DNA of 64,000 nucleotides from Calendula officinalis. Taxonomy: Eukaryota; Streptophyta; Magnoliopsida; Asterales; Asteraceae. Positions 23,271 to 34,660 of this stretch are shown here, piece after piece. The stretch covers positions 76,603,734 to 76,667,733 of the forward strand of contig OY970827.1 in NCBI GenBank assembly GCA_963853835.1, in the 5' to 3' direction. Both the position numbers and the translations under genes were made by a program. The notes beneath the pieces were generated by a model. That model did not search any database, was not told where the DNA came from, and saw only the letters and a program-made list of their open reading frames with translations. How positions within the stretch are numbered: position 1 is the stretch's first letter; the number at the start of each line of letters is the position of its first letter.

Positions 23271-26200
23271 ATGGAAGGAACGCCCGTTATCGATCACAAG
23301 AAGCCACATGTGGTCTTCATACCATTTCCCGCACAAAGCCACATCAAATGCATGCTAAAGCTAGCCAGACTCCTGCACCACAAAGGCATTCACGTGACCT
23401 TTATCAACACGGACTCGAACCATAGACGCCTTCTCAAGTACGGTGGCTCGACCCGCGATCTCGAACGGGCTCACGGGTTTCAGTTCAAAACGGTTCCCGA
23501 CGGTCTCCCTTCGGTTTCTGATGATGATGAAACCGAACCGACTCAAACACCTGAAGAGCTCAGCTTTTACCTATTGACCAATTTCTTTGACTCGTTTCTT
23601 GATTGTGTGGCCGAACTTGAGATTCCACCTATTTGTATTGTATCGGATGGGTGTATGACGTTTACAAATACGATTTGTGCGGCTGAGAAGCTTAAGATCC
23701 CGATTATGCTTTACTGGACTATGGCTGCCTGTGGGTTTATGGCGTATTATCAGTCGAAAGAGTTGATGGACAAAGGACTTCTTCCACTTAAAGGTTAGTT
23801 TTTCTAGTCCATCGATCACAGAAAGTGAGATGGGTGGGTCTAGCGGGTTAGGTACGTAAAAGTCAAAATAGATTCGGATATTTTTTGAACAAAAAACACA
23901 TATCCTTTAAAACTTATAAATCTACCTGTTCACAACGAGACTTGAACCCATGACCATAGGTCAATAGATAACACTTTCCGACACTTTATACTACTAGGCT
24001 ACAATGATGTTCTCCATTTCTTTATACTATAGGGAAATTATTTTTGTAACTACACACTTTGTATTTTACAATGGTGTGCCGTAAATTCTGAATGTCATGT
24101 GTGAATAGATAAAAGTGAACCTTTTAAATACAAAATGTGTATTAAAAGAATTGAGTTTCTAATATTTTTCTATTAGATTATTAAATGAACTTAAAATTGT
24201 AAGATTATATATATAAGATGTATAAAAATTTTACCCGTTCCCTTTTTATCTAAATCTTTTTACCTTACCGGTTTGAGAACGTAACACAAATTGACCATTT
24301 ATAGCAACACAAATTGACCATTTATAAGTAAATGGGTTGAAGTTAGACAACTCAACGAAAAGTGTCGCATCCCGCAAAAAATGAGTTTTACTTGATTTAA
24401 AACGTTTTGCGGAAGAACGGAGGTGTAACGTTCATGACAACATAGCAAAAATTAAGTAAACAAACAACCACGCAATAACGAAAAATAAAAGTAGTCTCAC
24501 TTTCCAAAAATAGAAAGTTCCCAAAAATAGTAAGTTTTCCTAAAATAGAAATTGTTTGAAATGAAATGATTGTTTGTAAACTTAATGTTTTATTCATGGC
24601 TCACGACAATCTCACTGCTCATATCCTCCAGTTCCACTGCACCTAATCACCTGGAAAAACATAAATATAAAAGGGTCAACAATAATGTTGAGTGAATCCA
24701 CATGGTTAATGTTGTAACAAAAGTAAAGTGTTTTGCTACTCAAAATGTTTGTTATGAAAATAGTTTTATGACTGAAAGTATAAGGTTCAACACTCATATG
24801 ATATGAGAAGTAAGTACGAAAAGTAAAGTGTAATTGTAGAAGAATCTACAATTACTAGTTTGTTTATGAAAATGTGTTGAACAAGTTATTATGTTTGACA
24901 TCGCATGATCGTATCCCCAACAGGTAGCTAGTCTATTGAGTTAATATACCAACCCCTAAGTCCACAATCAACACTTCAACTCCAGTATGTTATGTTCTTT
25001 TATGGATATACACTCCCGGTAGCACTGGATAAACCAGCAATGATCAAATATCGTTGGGAGGATGAGTGTCAGCCAATAGTACTATCTGCATATCCATGGT
25101 CATACCAACGCGATGATCGAAAATGTAAATGTTGTTGTACAGTCATAATAAGATAATAGCGTTTGTTTATGTTTTCCACCCCAATAGTTTGTAAAAGCAG
25201 TAAAAAGAGTAAAAAGGGGTTTGTGGACTCACATGGGCTAAGCTTAGCAACGGTTAGGACAGAGGATCCTTCAAAGGCTCCTAGCTTCCTAAACAATATG
25301 ACTTTCTAATTAGACTTAGCTAACACAGGCGATTCTAGTTACGATATAGGATATATGATATCCGATTAATGTTATGTTATATGCTTTGTGACATCGAATG
25401 AACTTGGGTTATGAGACTTTAATAAAATGAAATGAAATGAAATGCGTTGGGTTTTATAAAATGAAATGAAATGGGTTTTAAAATGATATGACATGAAATG
25501 AAATGAGTCTTGAAATGAAATGGTATGAAATGAAATTGGTTTGGTTTAATGGGCCTAGATGGGCTTAATGGGCCACTAGGTGGGCCACTTGGGCCTCATT
25601 TTGGGCTTGGGTCCAATAGAGTTGGGCCATGGATTGGGCTTGGGCCCAATTGGGTTCGGCTTGGGTATAGGTGGGCCAAAGGTTTGGGCTTTGGTCTAAA
25701 TGGGCTTGGATACTAATGGGCCAACTAAGGTTTGGGCTCGATGGACTAAGATAGATCGAATTGAGCAAAGCACGGGCCTTGGCCCGATTAGGTATTCGGG
25801 TTTGGGTCACACGGTTTGGGTCAAGATCCGGCCTTGACCCGGTTTGACTTATGGGTCAACATTGGTCAATCCTAGAAGTCAACATAGGTCAAAATTAGTC
25901 AACAAAAGTCAACATAGAAGCTCTAGATTTCGGTTAGGGTTTAGTCTAGGATACTATTCGGTCAACAAAAGTCAAATTTGGTCAATCTAGGTCAATTAGG
26001 CTCGGTTTTGATGGTAGTTTGGTTAGGGTTGGCCGGCTAGGCCGAAACCCCAATGGTTCGGTTCTAGATCGGTCTAGATCGAGTCTAGGGTCGAGTTTGG
26101 TGTCTAGATTAGGCTAGATCGGGTTCTAAGGGGATTGTTCGACTAGATCTAGGGTTCAAACAAACGGATCAACGAATCAACAACAAATCTAACGAGTTCT

Positions 26201-28133
26201 AACGATTTAACCAAGCAACACACACATGCATACACAAGCTTTCATGTAGGCTACGGATTTGTGAGCTAACCGAGACCATATGGCCTAAGGCCATGGTCTC
26301 GGGTTCAAAACAGTGATCAAGCAAGGACGAAACATGGAAAAACAAAGGTTAATGCATCATACCTTGGATCGAATGAAGAGAAACCGGCAAAAGGGGTTGC
26401 TCGGGATTACTTGCGATCGGAAAACGGACGAAGGTGATGGTGTTTTGCTTGTTGTGGCCGAAGGAGAGAAAGGGGGCAAAATAGTGTTAGGATTTTGGTA
26501 TATGGTAAGTATTTATAGTGTAGGGTTAGTTAGAGTTTGAGTCTAACTACAATTTCTTTTAAAACTAGATGGATAAGGCTTAAGGAACAAGATAGAAATC
26601 AAGGTAACTTGATCAACACCCCAAGGGGTGTTCGGCAGAACAAGGGGGCACAAGCAAGGAGGGAGGCCGGCCACATTGGTGGTCGGTCAAACCTTGGTGT
26701 CGGGTTAGATGGTTTGTGCATTCGAGTCACGTTTAGATTAAATTCGTTACGTTTATTGTTTTATTGAGAAAGTTATTGTTTTAGAAATATTTTAGCTCAA
26801 AAGTGTTACCATAAGAAAATTAAAATGTTGTGTTGACTAAAATAGTCAAACACTAATGTATGGTGTAAAAATATATAAGTTTGTTGTGTATATGGATGCC
26901 AAAAATAGAAATGTCTAAAAATAGAAACTTTCTAAATAAGGAAAGTTCTAGAAATGAAATGAGATTACATACCGAAAATATCGAGTTGTCACAAAAAGGT
27001 TAAGAATTCTAGCCCAAACAAGATTGGAAATGAAAATACAGTTTTTTTTTTTCTTGTTTTCCATTCAGTTCGGGTCAAGCGGAACGGCTCTTTTTGTCGG
27101 TTTTCTTAACACCCCTATTGAAAACACAGTTTTTCTTGTTCTGCGTTCGATATTTTTAGCTATTGACCAATCTTGTAACCTTAATGCAGATGAAAGTTAC
27201 TTGACAAACGGGTACATCGACATGTTGATGGATTGGATTCCAGGAATGGAAAAAGTCCGTTTACGGGATCTACCCGAACACATCTTAGCCACACATCCCG
27301 ATGATCCAGCGTTAAATTGGGTTGTGGAAACAGCTCGGAAGGCCGATAAAGTTTCACACACGATTATCCATACTTTCAACGAGTTAGAAGCTAGTCTCGT
27401 TAAAGAGCTTAAATCTATCATTCCTCATGTCTACACGGTCGGGCCATTGCAGTTACTTCAAGACCAAGTAATCGATGAAGAAACCAAGAAGTCGAGTTTC
27501 AACGGGTATAGTTTATGGAAGGAACAACCCGAGTGTGTGAGGTGGATCGAGTCAAAGGAACCGAACTCGGTGGTGTATGTCAACTTTGGAAGTTTGGCAG
27601 TTATGTCGTTACAAGATTTAGTTGAATTCGGTTGGGGGCTCGTTAATAGTGGCCATTATTTTCTTTGGATTATACGGACTGATTTGGTTGATGGGAAGCC
27701 GGCGGTTTTGCCTCAAGAACTCGAGGAGGCGATTAAAAGTAGAGGATTTATTGCTGGTTGGTGTTCACAAGAAGAGGTCCTGAACCACGGTTCGGTTGGT
27801 GGGTTCTTGACTCATGGTGGGTGGGGTTCGGTGATCGAGAGCTTGTCGGCTGGGGTACCGATGGCGTGTTGGCCCATTACGCATGATCAACGGGTTAATT
27901 GTAGACAAATGTGTAAGGAATGGGAGGTTGGTATGGAAATTGAGGGTGGTGTGAAGAGGGGTGAGGTGGAGAAGGTTGTAAGGGAGTTAATGGATGGAAT
28001 AGAAGGTGAGAAAATGAGGAAGAAAGCTATGGAATGGAAGAAAATGGCGGAAATCGCGACGGGTCCTAAAGGTTCACCTTCGTTATGTATTGAAGAACTT
28101 GTTAATGAAATTACCATGTTGTCAAGAAACTAG
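23271..28133 (+). CDS. UGT-B: UGT85-like UDP-glycosyltransferase
   Basis: Exons 23271-23793 and 27190-28133 (phase-1 intron, GT-AG) give 488 residues, normal for UGT85. The catalytic His is H24 (FPAQSHIK) and the activating Asp is D126 (CIVSDG). The PSPG donor box spans about 365-408, begins WCSQ, reads HGGWGS at positions 19-24 and ends DQ, which favours UDP-glucose. UGT85 enzymes are cytosolic and glucosylate small alcohols such as 7-deoxyloganetin, cyanohydrins or terpenoids; the acceptor is unknown here. The ATG lies 14 bp after a Gypsy 3' LTR that split the (CA)n leader, and the 3.4-kb intron holds a 2.6-kb solo LTR. The ORF itself is intact. Whether it is expressed from the LTR, from the original promoter 5.2 kb upstream, or not at all is open. 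Confidence 0.9.
23917..24012 (-). mobile_element. tRNA-derived SINE, second copy of the family
   Basis: On the minus strand TTGTAGCCTAGTAGTAT (A box) and GGTCATGGGTTCAAGTC (B box) match the SINE at 257-436 closely. Located near the start of the UGT-B intron; the 3' part is decayed. Confidence 0.5.
24363..26993. mobile_element. 2.6-kb solo LTR in the UGT-B intron
   Basis: Starts TGTCGCATCCC, ends GAGTTGTCACA, flanked by a perfect AAAAG duplication (24358-24362 and 26994-26998). No coding domains and no internal second LTR, so a very long solo LTR is the best reading; long LTRs of this style occur in Gypsy lineages. It contains AAATG-rich and GGGCC/TGGGCTT-rich stretches and a TATTTATAG near 26510 that could be its own promoter. 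Short ORFs inside it are not gene-like. Confidence 0.72.
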
Positions 28134-28409
28134 ATTCCCTTTGTTCTTGTTGTAACTTTCTTTTTATGATATTGAATACTTTGAATCCGAAGTAATAGGC
28201 TAAACCAATAAACTATAAATTAACTTAAAATCATGGTAGAAGTTAAGTTGACCCGATTCAAAACCCGACCTGAAATCGACCTCGGAATAAACATGACAAA
28301 CAAGTTTCAAGTTACTTTTGGGGCGACTCAACTAACTCGTGTATTAAATGGGTTAGGTTCGGATTGATGATGATTTAAATGAGTCGACCCGCCAGCATGA
28401 ACATGTTTA

Positions 28410-29351
28410 GGTGGTGTTTGGTTCGCAGAATGTTTTTGATGGAATTGGAATATAGGAAGGAATTGGAATCCGTCAGGAATTGAAATCCAATTCCATAGTC
28501 TGTTTGGTTGGCAGAGAAGGGAATTGGAATCCAATTCAATATTCTGTTTGGTTGACTTGAATTGGAATTGAAATTATCTAAAATGACGAATTTACCCTTA
28601 TTACTAGTAGTGGTTGGTGAGTGGTGGTGATGGTGGGTGGTGGAGGCGGTGGGTGATGGTGGTGGTGGCGGCGGCGGTGGCAGCGGTGGTCGAGGTGGTG
28701 GCGGAGGCGGCGGTGGGTGGTGGTGGCGGTTGGTGGTGGTGTTGGTGGTGGGTGGTGGTGGTGGTGGCGGTGGATGGTGGATGGTGGTGGTGGTGGCGGT
28801 GGATGGCGGTGGTTGTTGGTGGCGGTGGTGGATGGTGGCGGTGGCGGTAAGTGGTGGTGGTGGTTGTGGTGGGTGGTGGCGACGGCAGTGGGTGGTGGTG
28901 GTGGCGGTTGTGGTGGTGGTGGTGGCGGTGGTGGTGGTGGGTGGTGGTGGCGGTGGTGGTTGCGGTGGTGGTTGCGGTGGGCGGTGGTTGGTGGTGGTGG
29001 CGGTGGATGGTGGCAGTGGCGGTTGTGGTGGTGGCGGTGGTGGCGGTGGCGGTGGTGGTGATGGTGGCGGCGGCGGTTGGTGGCGGCGGCGACGGGTGGT
29101 GGCGGTGGTGGTGGTGATGGTGGCGGTGGTGGTGAGTATAAAGGGTATAAAGGTAAAAGAATATTCCATCAAACCTTGGAATTCAATTCCATCAACATTT
29201 TGATGGAATTGAGATTCCTTCATTTGGTGGAATGTTTCTATCATTTAGGAATCCAATTCCATCCATTTTTTTGAACCAAACACTGGAATCTGATGGAATT
29301 GGATTTCAATTCCCTTAGATTCCATTACATTCCAGCGAAACAAACAGCACC
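28410..29351. mobile_element. Harbinger-type MITE with (GGT)n/(GGC)n interior, copy 1
   Basis: Ends GGTGGTGTTTGGTTCGC and, inward from the right, GGTGCTGTTTGTTTCGC, flanked by TTA (28407-28409 and 29352-29354). Just inside both ends lie GGAATTGGAATC-type inverted repeats. The core (about 28610-29140) is an imperfect GGT/GGC/GGA trinucleotide tract open in several frames on both strands, giving only low-complexity Gly/Val/Trp or Pro/Thr/His proteins. No gene. Confidence 0.78.
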
Positions 29352-30199
29352 TTAGAAATAGATATATTTATAATTTAATAGTTTATAGATATATTAGAAA
29401 TATAGATATATTTATAATATAAATATACTTTAGTAGAATTTGTATACGCACTTAAAAAATCGACTTATTTGACCCGTTTGACCCATTGAAACTGATAACA
29501 TGTTTAACCCGTTTAATTAAATGGGTATATGGGTCGTGTTCATGTTGAAAATAAACTTGTTAGAGATGAGAACTTGAGATATATGACTCGTTTATATAAT
29601 CAGATTAAGTTTAAGTTGAATGTTTCTAACGCATTCCATCCCGCATTCTCACACATTCACACCCGAACTAAATTCTCACCCTGGCATAAAGTTATCCATA
29701 GTTAATAAAATTAAGACTCATAAAGGGCTTACATTTTTCAGCTTCAATCGTTGTCAGTGGGGTTTTTGCAACATACCTTTGTTTAATAGTTTGATGCTGT
29801 TTATTGGACCAAAAAAAAACAACATTCCGATACCGTTGTTAAATGTGCTTGTACAAGACCTAGACGCAAGTATTTTTACATGGATATGCCATGCATTACA
29901 CTACTATTACGGATGGATATATCCCTCGAAATTGGTCATTTCAGAAGGAGAATTGGTTGAAAATTTATTAAAAGAAAACGAGCGAGTCATGACATTGATG
30001 AACGATAAGCATGATCTTTTGGGTCATCAATTTTGTAAAAAGTTTCTAACGTTTTGAAATACTCTGCTGAAGTGTGTAAAATAGAGAAAGATTACATGTT
30101 ATATAAAAATCTAGCAAGAAGCTAGACTATAAATGTTATAACAGACTTAGAGGATCACAACACAAATCAAACCACCTACTATGAGCATTTTTCTCCTTA
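29352..30199. other. Spacer with an unassigned ORF
   Basis: Begins with AT-rich DNA containing GACCCGTTTGACCC phrases; similar phrases flank the other side of the MITE (28240-28400), so that MITE landed in an older repeat. A frame open at 29620-30057 (up to 145 codons, no good ATG) includes the phrase LVENLLKENERVMTLMNDK; I do not recognise it. It may be a decayed gene fragment. Confidence 0.3.
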
Positions 30200-30399
30200 T
30201 TCGAAATCCAAAAAAAGAGAAAAATTTACATCATCGCCACAAGTATCTTTCCTAGCTTTTTAGCTTGAAAAGATATTTTGTTTCTAAATCCCCAAAGGGT
30301 CCAAAAGATGGAGAGAATTACGACTTTGAAGTGAATGGTGTTTTGTCTCGGAAGATCAAAGGACACTGCAAGGTTGAGGGCCTCCAACAAAGAACGGGG

Positions 30400-30708
30400 C
30401 AGGGCCGGCTCAATGGGCTGGGCAAGCTGGGCAACCACCCCGGCCCCCAAATGTCAAAGGGGTCCCCTATTTTAATAGTTCTCTATAAATTTAGCCAAAA
30501 AAAAATCATACCTTGCTAGAAAGACTCAAACTTAGCCCCAAAACAAAAGTTGATTGATATTAGGGAATGACCCCTTTTTATATTTCGAAAATGCAAGTTT
30601 ATTTTGAGTTTTATTTAGTTATTATTTTTATGTATTATGGTTCGGAGCATGTTAAAAGCCCCATTTTATATTTCGACCCGGGCCCCAAATCGGCTTGAGA
30701 CAGCCCTG
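30400..30708. mobile_element. Small hAT-like MITE inside the LINE relic
   Basis: Ends CAGGGCCGGCTCAA and, inward from the right, CAGGGCTGTCTCAA. A 7-bp AACGGGG flanks both sides (30393-30399 and 30709-30715); shifting one end by one base gives 8 bp (GAACGGGG). A diverged relative may lie at 44383-44664. Confidence 0.72.
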
Positions 30709-30789
30709 AACGGGGAGTCGGAGTCTTGATTTTCCACCAACTGAAGATGCAATTCAACAAATCTTTAGCCACATTGCACCTGAGAAAAA

Positions 30790-31660
30790 CAACGTTTTCG
30801 TGACCGGGTCGGACCAGGCGGGTGGACCGGGTCGGACCGGAACCGGGTGTGCTGCCGAGCCAGACAAGCCAGGTTAATAGGCAAGTTCTGGGCCGGAATG
30901 AACCGGTGGGTTTATGTCAAAACCAGGTCGGACCGGACTTTTAAACCGGCGGGCTTACAACTTTTAGGCCGGATCCAAGGTTTTTAACCAACTTTTACCC
31001 TTTGTCTGGAATTATAGTATACCCAAAGGAAGCAAGAAAGCTTCTTGAACCAATGTGGGATACTAGTTTTAGGGGAAAATAACCAAGCTTTTTGTTCATT
31101 TTGTAGTGAAGAGAATTTAGATGGAATACATGCTATGGACGATGTGGGAAGTTTGTAACTTACGTCTAAGTAAATATACGTACAAAATAAAGCAACCCAT
31201 GAAATGTAACATGGAAATTATGGGGGGATATGCAATTGTGCGGCACTTTACCACCTCTTCCAATCATATATTTTGAAATTGCAGCCTTGCAGGCACAGTA
31301 TAGTTAACAGTGTTTGAAGCAATCCTTTTTAACATAGAAGTCTCCTTACAAGTAATTATTTATGAACCAAATGTTGTTACATGAGGAAAGAAAACACAAG
31401 AAAAACTAGTGTACAAGATGAACAATATTATTGAAAAGAGGTTTTAACTAAGATGCAACACATACCAGACTATATTAGTATATATGATAACCATCTTAAT
31501 AAAAAATATTCTGAATTTCAATTACTTATAAAAATCTTGATAACTAACCTATTATAAATAATGAATAACATTGTATCCGGTTCAACCGGCTGGTTCAACC
31601 GGTCCGACCGTTTTTAAGGCATCGGTCTGTCTGATTCGGAATCTGAGTTTTAAAACATTG
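30790..31660. mobile_element. Non-autonomous hAT element, copy 2
   Basis: Ends CAACGTTTTCGTGACC and, inward, CAATGTTTTAAAACTC, with the 8-bp duplication GAGAAAAA (30782-30789 and 31661-31668). Same GACCGGGTCGGACC and GGTTCAACCGG subterminal phrases as copy 1 at 13742-14526; 871 bp, no transposase. Confidence 0.88.
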
Positions 31661-32253
31661 GAGAAAAATATGAGGATCATCTTGAAGCCCATCATCACAA
31701 GTGGGGCATCTAAGGGTCCTTAAATCAATCCATAATTAATCTTTGTCGAAGAAGATTAATCTTTTGAGGAAATAAAAGAGGAAGAGAAGGTTCTCCTGGA
31801 AGAAGATTTCGAGAATTGGAAGAAGGAAAAGAAATCTTTTTGGGAGGAAATACTTAGGCTGATACCATGTAAATAATTATAACATTTATAATTAGAGGAG
31901 ATGATAAAGGAAACTAAATAATATAATATTAACAATGATATACACAATAATTCAATAGTTATCTCTTAATAATAATATGTACCACATCTTTTAATGGATA
32001 CACCACAGTTATTGTTTCATATGTTTGTACAATTTACAGTAATACTTATATATTGTGATAGAGAAACGTTCAAGGAGGTCCATCATTTTTACGAAGTCTC
32101 GAGTAACAAATCTCAACCATTGATCAATAAGATCTAATGGTCAAGATTAATCACATATTTTATACATGAAGGGGTATTTTGGTCATTTGGCACTTAAAAA
32201 AATTCAAATTTTTTTATTTTTTATTTTTTTATTATATTATTCGTTAAAAAATA

Positions 32254-32516
32254 CTCCCCCCGTCCCACAAAAAACTTCTCATTTCACTCTAAATTTTTGT
32301 CCCACAAAAAACTTCTCATTCCCATATTTGATGGGCTCCACACAATAAAAAATTATTATTACTAAAGATTTCACCACTAATATCCACTAACTATTTTTCT
32401 CTTTCCAACCCAACCTAATATTTTAATCTAAAGTATTATCAACGACCCCACCACTAACTATAACCTAAAAACTTGTGCAAAAACCAAATGGGAAGTTTTT
32501 TGTGGGACGGAGGGAG
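32254..32516. mobile_element. Stowaway MITE nested in the foldback element
   Basis: CTCCCCCCGTCCCACAAAAA at the left and its complement TTTTTTGTGGGACGGAGGGA at the right, flanked by TA. Non-coding, about 263 bp. Confidence 0.88.
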
Positions 32517-32548
32517 TAATATTTATTTGATAATTATGTGTAGTACTT

Positions 32549-32698
32549 AATCACATGTGATTTTAGTGTAAAATCACATGTGATTGTATATTAAACCATA
32601 TTTGATGTTTTAGTTCAATCACATGTGATTCAATACACAATCACATGTGATTCAGTATGCAGTCACATGTGATTCAATATGCAATCACATTATGTGTT
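32549..32698. promoter_or_regulatory. Array of AATCACATGTGATT palindromes
   Basis: Four perfect 14-bp palindromes at 32549-32562, 32572-32585, 32617-32630 and 32639-32652, a one-base variant at 32661-32674 and a degenerate sixth copy at 32683-32698. Several copies sit at a 22-23 bp spacing, about two helical turns. Each contains CACATGTG, which includes the CACATG/CATGTG core recognised by bHLH and some NAC factors. It lies 520-670 bp before the UGT-C ATG. The regulatory role is inference. Confidence 0.6.
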
Positions 32699-33153
32699 AT
32701 TAATGAAAAAAACTAATTTTTTTTAAATAAAAATAAATAATATTAATTTTAAAATAAAAAATAAAAAAATATATTTTATTTTTTTTAAATGACCAAAATA
32801 TCCCTCCATGTATAATATATGTAATTAATCTTGACCATTAGATCTTCTTGATCAATGGTTGAGATTTATTCCCCGGAACTTTATAGAAATAATCCTTGAA
32901 CGCAACTTTATTTTGTGATATATAAACCAAAACTTGTGGTGTACAAATTAATTTCCGGTTTAGTATCACCCATAATAATTTCTACACAATTTGAGACCAT
33001 TAAAATCTTAGTGGGAGTAACAGTGAACAGAATTCTTTTAGCAAATCCCAATACTAGAGCAGTTTCACGTTTTAAAACATTGAAGTGTGGAAAACATTCC
33101 AAATATGGAACAGACTGATTACGTGTACAAAATTTAAGACCATTGAAATCAAG

Positions 33154-33160
33154 TATAAAG
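33154..33160 (+). promoter_or_regulatory. TATA box of UGT-C
   Basis: TATAAAG, 58 bp before the ATG at 33218. A (CA)n leader lies between them, as in UGT-D and, before its disruption, UGT-B. Confidence 0.6.
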
Positions 33161-33217
33161 ATAGCCAGCCATACCACTCAAAATACACAGTAAAACACAC
33201 ACACACACACAGATAAG

Positions 33218-34583
33218 ATGGATGAGAAAAAGCCTCATGTGTTGTTCATACCATTTCCAGCCCAAAGCCACATCAAGTGCATGCTCAAACTAGCCACATT
33301 ACTACACCAAAAAGGTGTTGACATAACCTTTGTCAACACCGAGTCGAACCATAAGCGGCTCGTGAAGTCGGGTGGCACTCATGGGCTCGATGGAACCACC
33401 GGTTTTCAGTTCAAAACGGTTCCCGACGGTTTGTCTTTGGACACAGACAATGGTACTATTGAGTCCATAAGTGAAGTAATGGCCTACCTTGCAAGAAATT
33501 TTTTGGATCCATTTATTGATCTTGTATCAGGGCTTGAAATTCCGGTAACTTGTATTATTTGTGACGGTTTTATGACTTTCACGAATACGATTTATGGTGC
33601 TAATGAGAAGCTTAAGATCCCCGTTATCCTTTTTTGGACCATGGCTGCATGTGGATTTATGGCGTATTACCAAGTAAAAGTTCTAATGGAGAAAGGAATT
33701 GTCCCGCTTGAAGGTTCGGATTTATGGCGTATAACTTTTGTCTTTTTCTTGAAATCCATTTCTTAACATATCAGTGAAGGCCAAGGACATTTATCAAATA
33801 GTTCTTTTTGCCAAGTGGTTTTCTTTTTAAAGTTGGTAAATATACTTTTTCAATCACGTACTTCAATTATGTAAGAAATTTAAAAATAAAAAGTAGCTAA
33901 CTTATTTTGACTACCTCTTTCTGAGAAAGTATACTCGTGTTTATCTTGAAAGTAACCACTTTCACCCACCACCACCACCATCACTATTCACCTAGCTATC
34001 ACTTACTATCACCATTGCTCATAACCGCCCCCAATCATCATCATCACCACTCACTATCACTCACTCACCATTACCATCACTACTCATTACCATCATCACC
34101 ATCATATAGATTATAAAATAAAGTAAAATTAAGCAAAAGAAATAAGATACGGAGTATTTTTTATTTTATTTTACATGGATTACAAATCGATTTTTAGCAC
34201 TAAACAGAATATGAAATTTATTTCGATCTAATTCCTTAACAAATTCTAATTTATATATTCTGTGAACCAAGGCCACCTTAATCTTTTACATGTACTTTTT
34301 TATGTGTGTAAAATTCACGAATATTTTCTGACTTTCTTTTACTTAGTGAAACTTATTGGTTTTTAAAAAAAAATACATTTTAGTATCTTAAATTTGGTTA
34401 ATTGGATCATTTACTATCCTAAATTATTCAAGGTAAACATGAAACCTAAACTTGATAAAATGGTCAATAGCGCAAAAGCTCTCCCTTTGACTCAGGGGGC
34501 CTTCCACCACTTCGACTGATGCGGACGCGAATTTAGTACTCTGACTCATTAATTTTGTATTGTTTTATCACGTGATTTGCTTC

Positions 34584-34660
<77 letters not shown>

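Larger units (their letters stand above)
30200..31760 (-). pseudogene. LINE 3' fragment split by two MITEs
   Basis: On the minus strand, three segments (about 31760-31669, 30781-30716 and 30392-30226) read as one zf-RVT-type LINE C-terminus: a CPTC motif, then CNVAKDLLNCIFSWW, then FWTLWGFRNKISF. That last motif corresponds to MLWRFRNSLIF in the full LINE at 37.8-43.15 kb. Both insertions carry target duplications that fall inside the LINE codons. It is a relic without RT. Confidence 0.72.
32068..32901. mobile_element. Foldback element upstream of UGT-C, with a nested Stowaway
   Basis: Arms of about 110 bp: the left starts GTTCAAGGA and includes AATCTCAACCATTGATCAA; the right is the near-complement ending CCTTGAAC. 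Inside lie a Stowaway MITE and the AATCACATGTGATT array. No coding potential; I found no clear target duplication. It ends about 320 bp before the UGT-C ATG. Confidence 0.68.

Noticed and set aside
25565..25810. Minus-strand ORF rich in Ser, Pro, Ala and Gln
   Set aside because: Reading of GGGCC/TGGGCTT repeats in a solo LTR; no gene evidence.
27024..27189. Upstream extension of UGT-B exon 2 as a separate gene start
   Set aside because: The frame is open into the solo LTR flank, but the conserved acceptor at 27189 and the phase match exon 1, so it is intron.
28614..29244. Long ORFs on both strands encoding Gly/Val/Trp or Pro/Thr/His repeats
   Set aside because: They are readings of one GGT/GGC trinucleotide tract inside a MITE, open in several frames at once; no domain, no codon signal.
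32549..32698. CRISPR-like array
   Set aside because: Plant nuclear DNA; the repeats are 14-bp palindromes with short, similar spacers inside a transposon.
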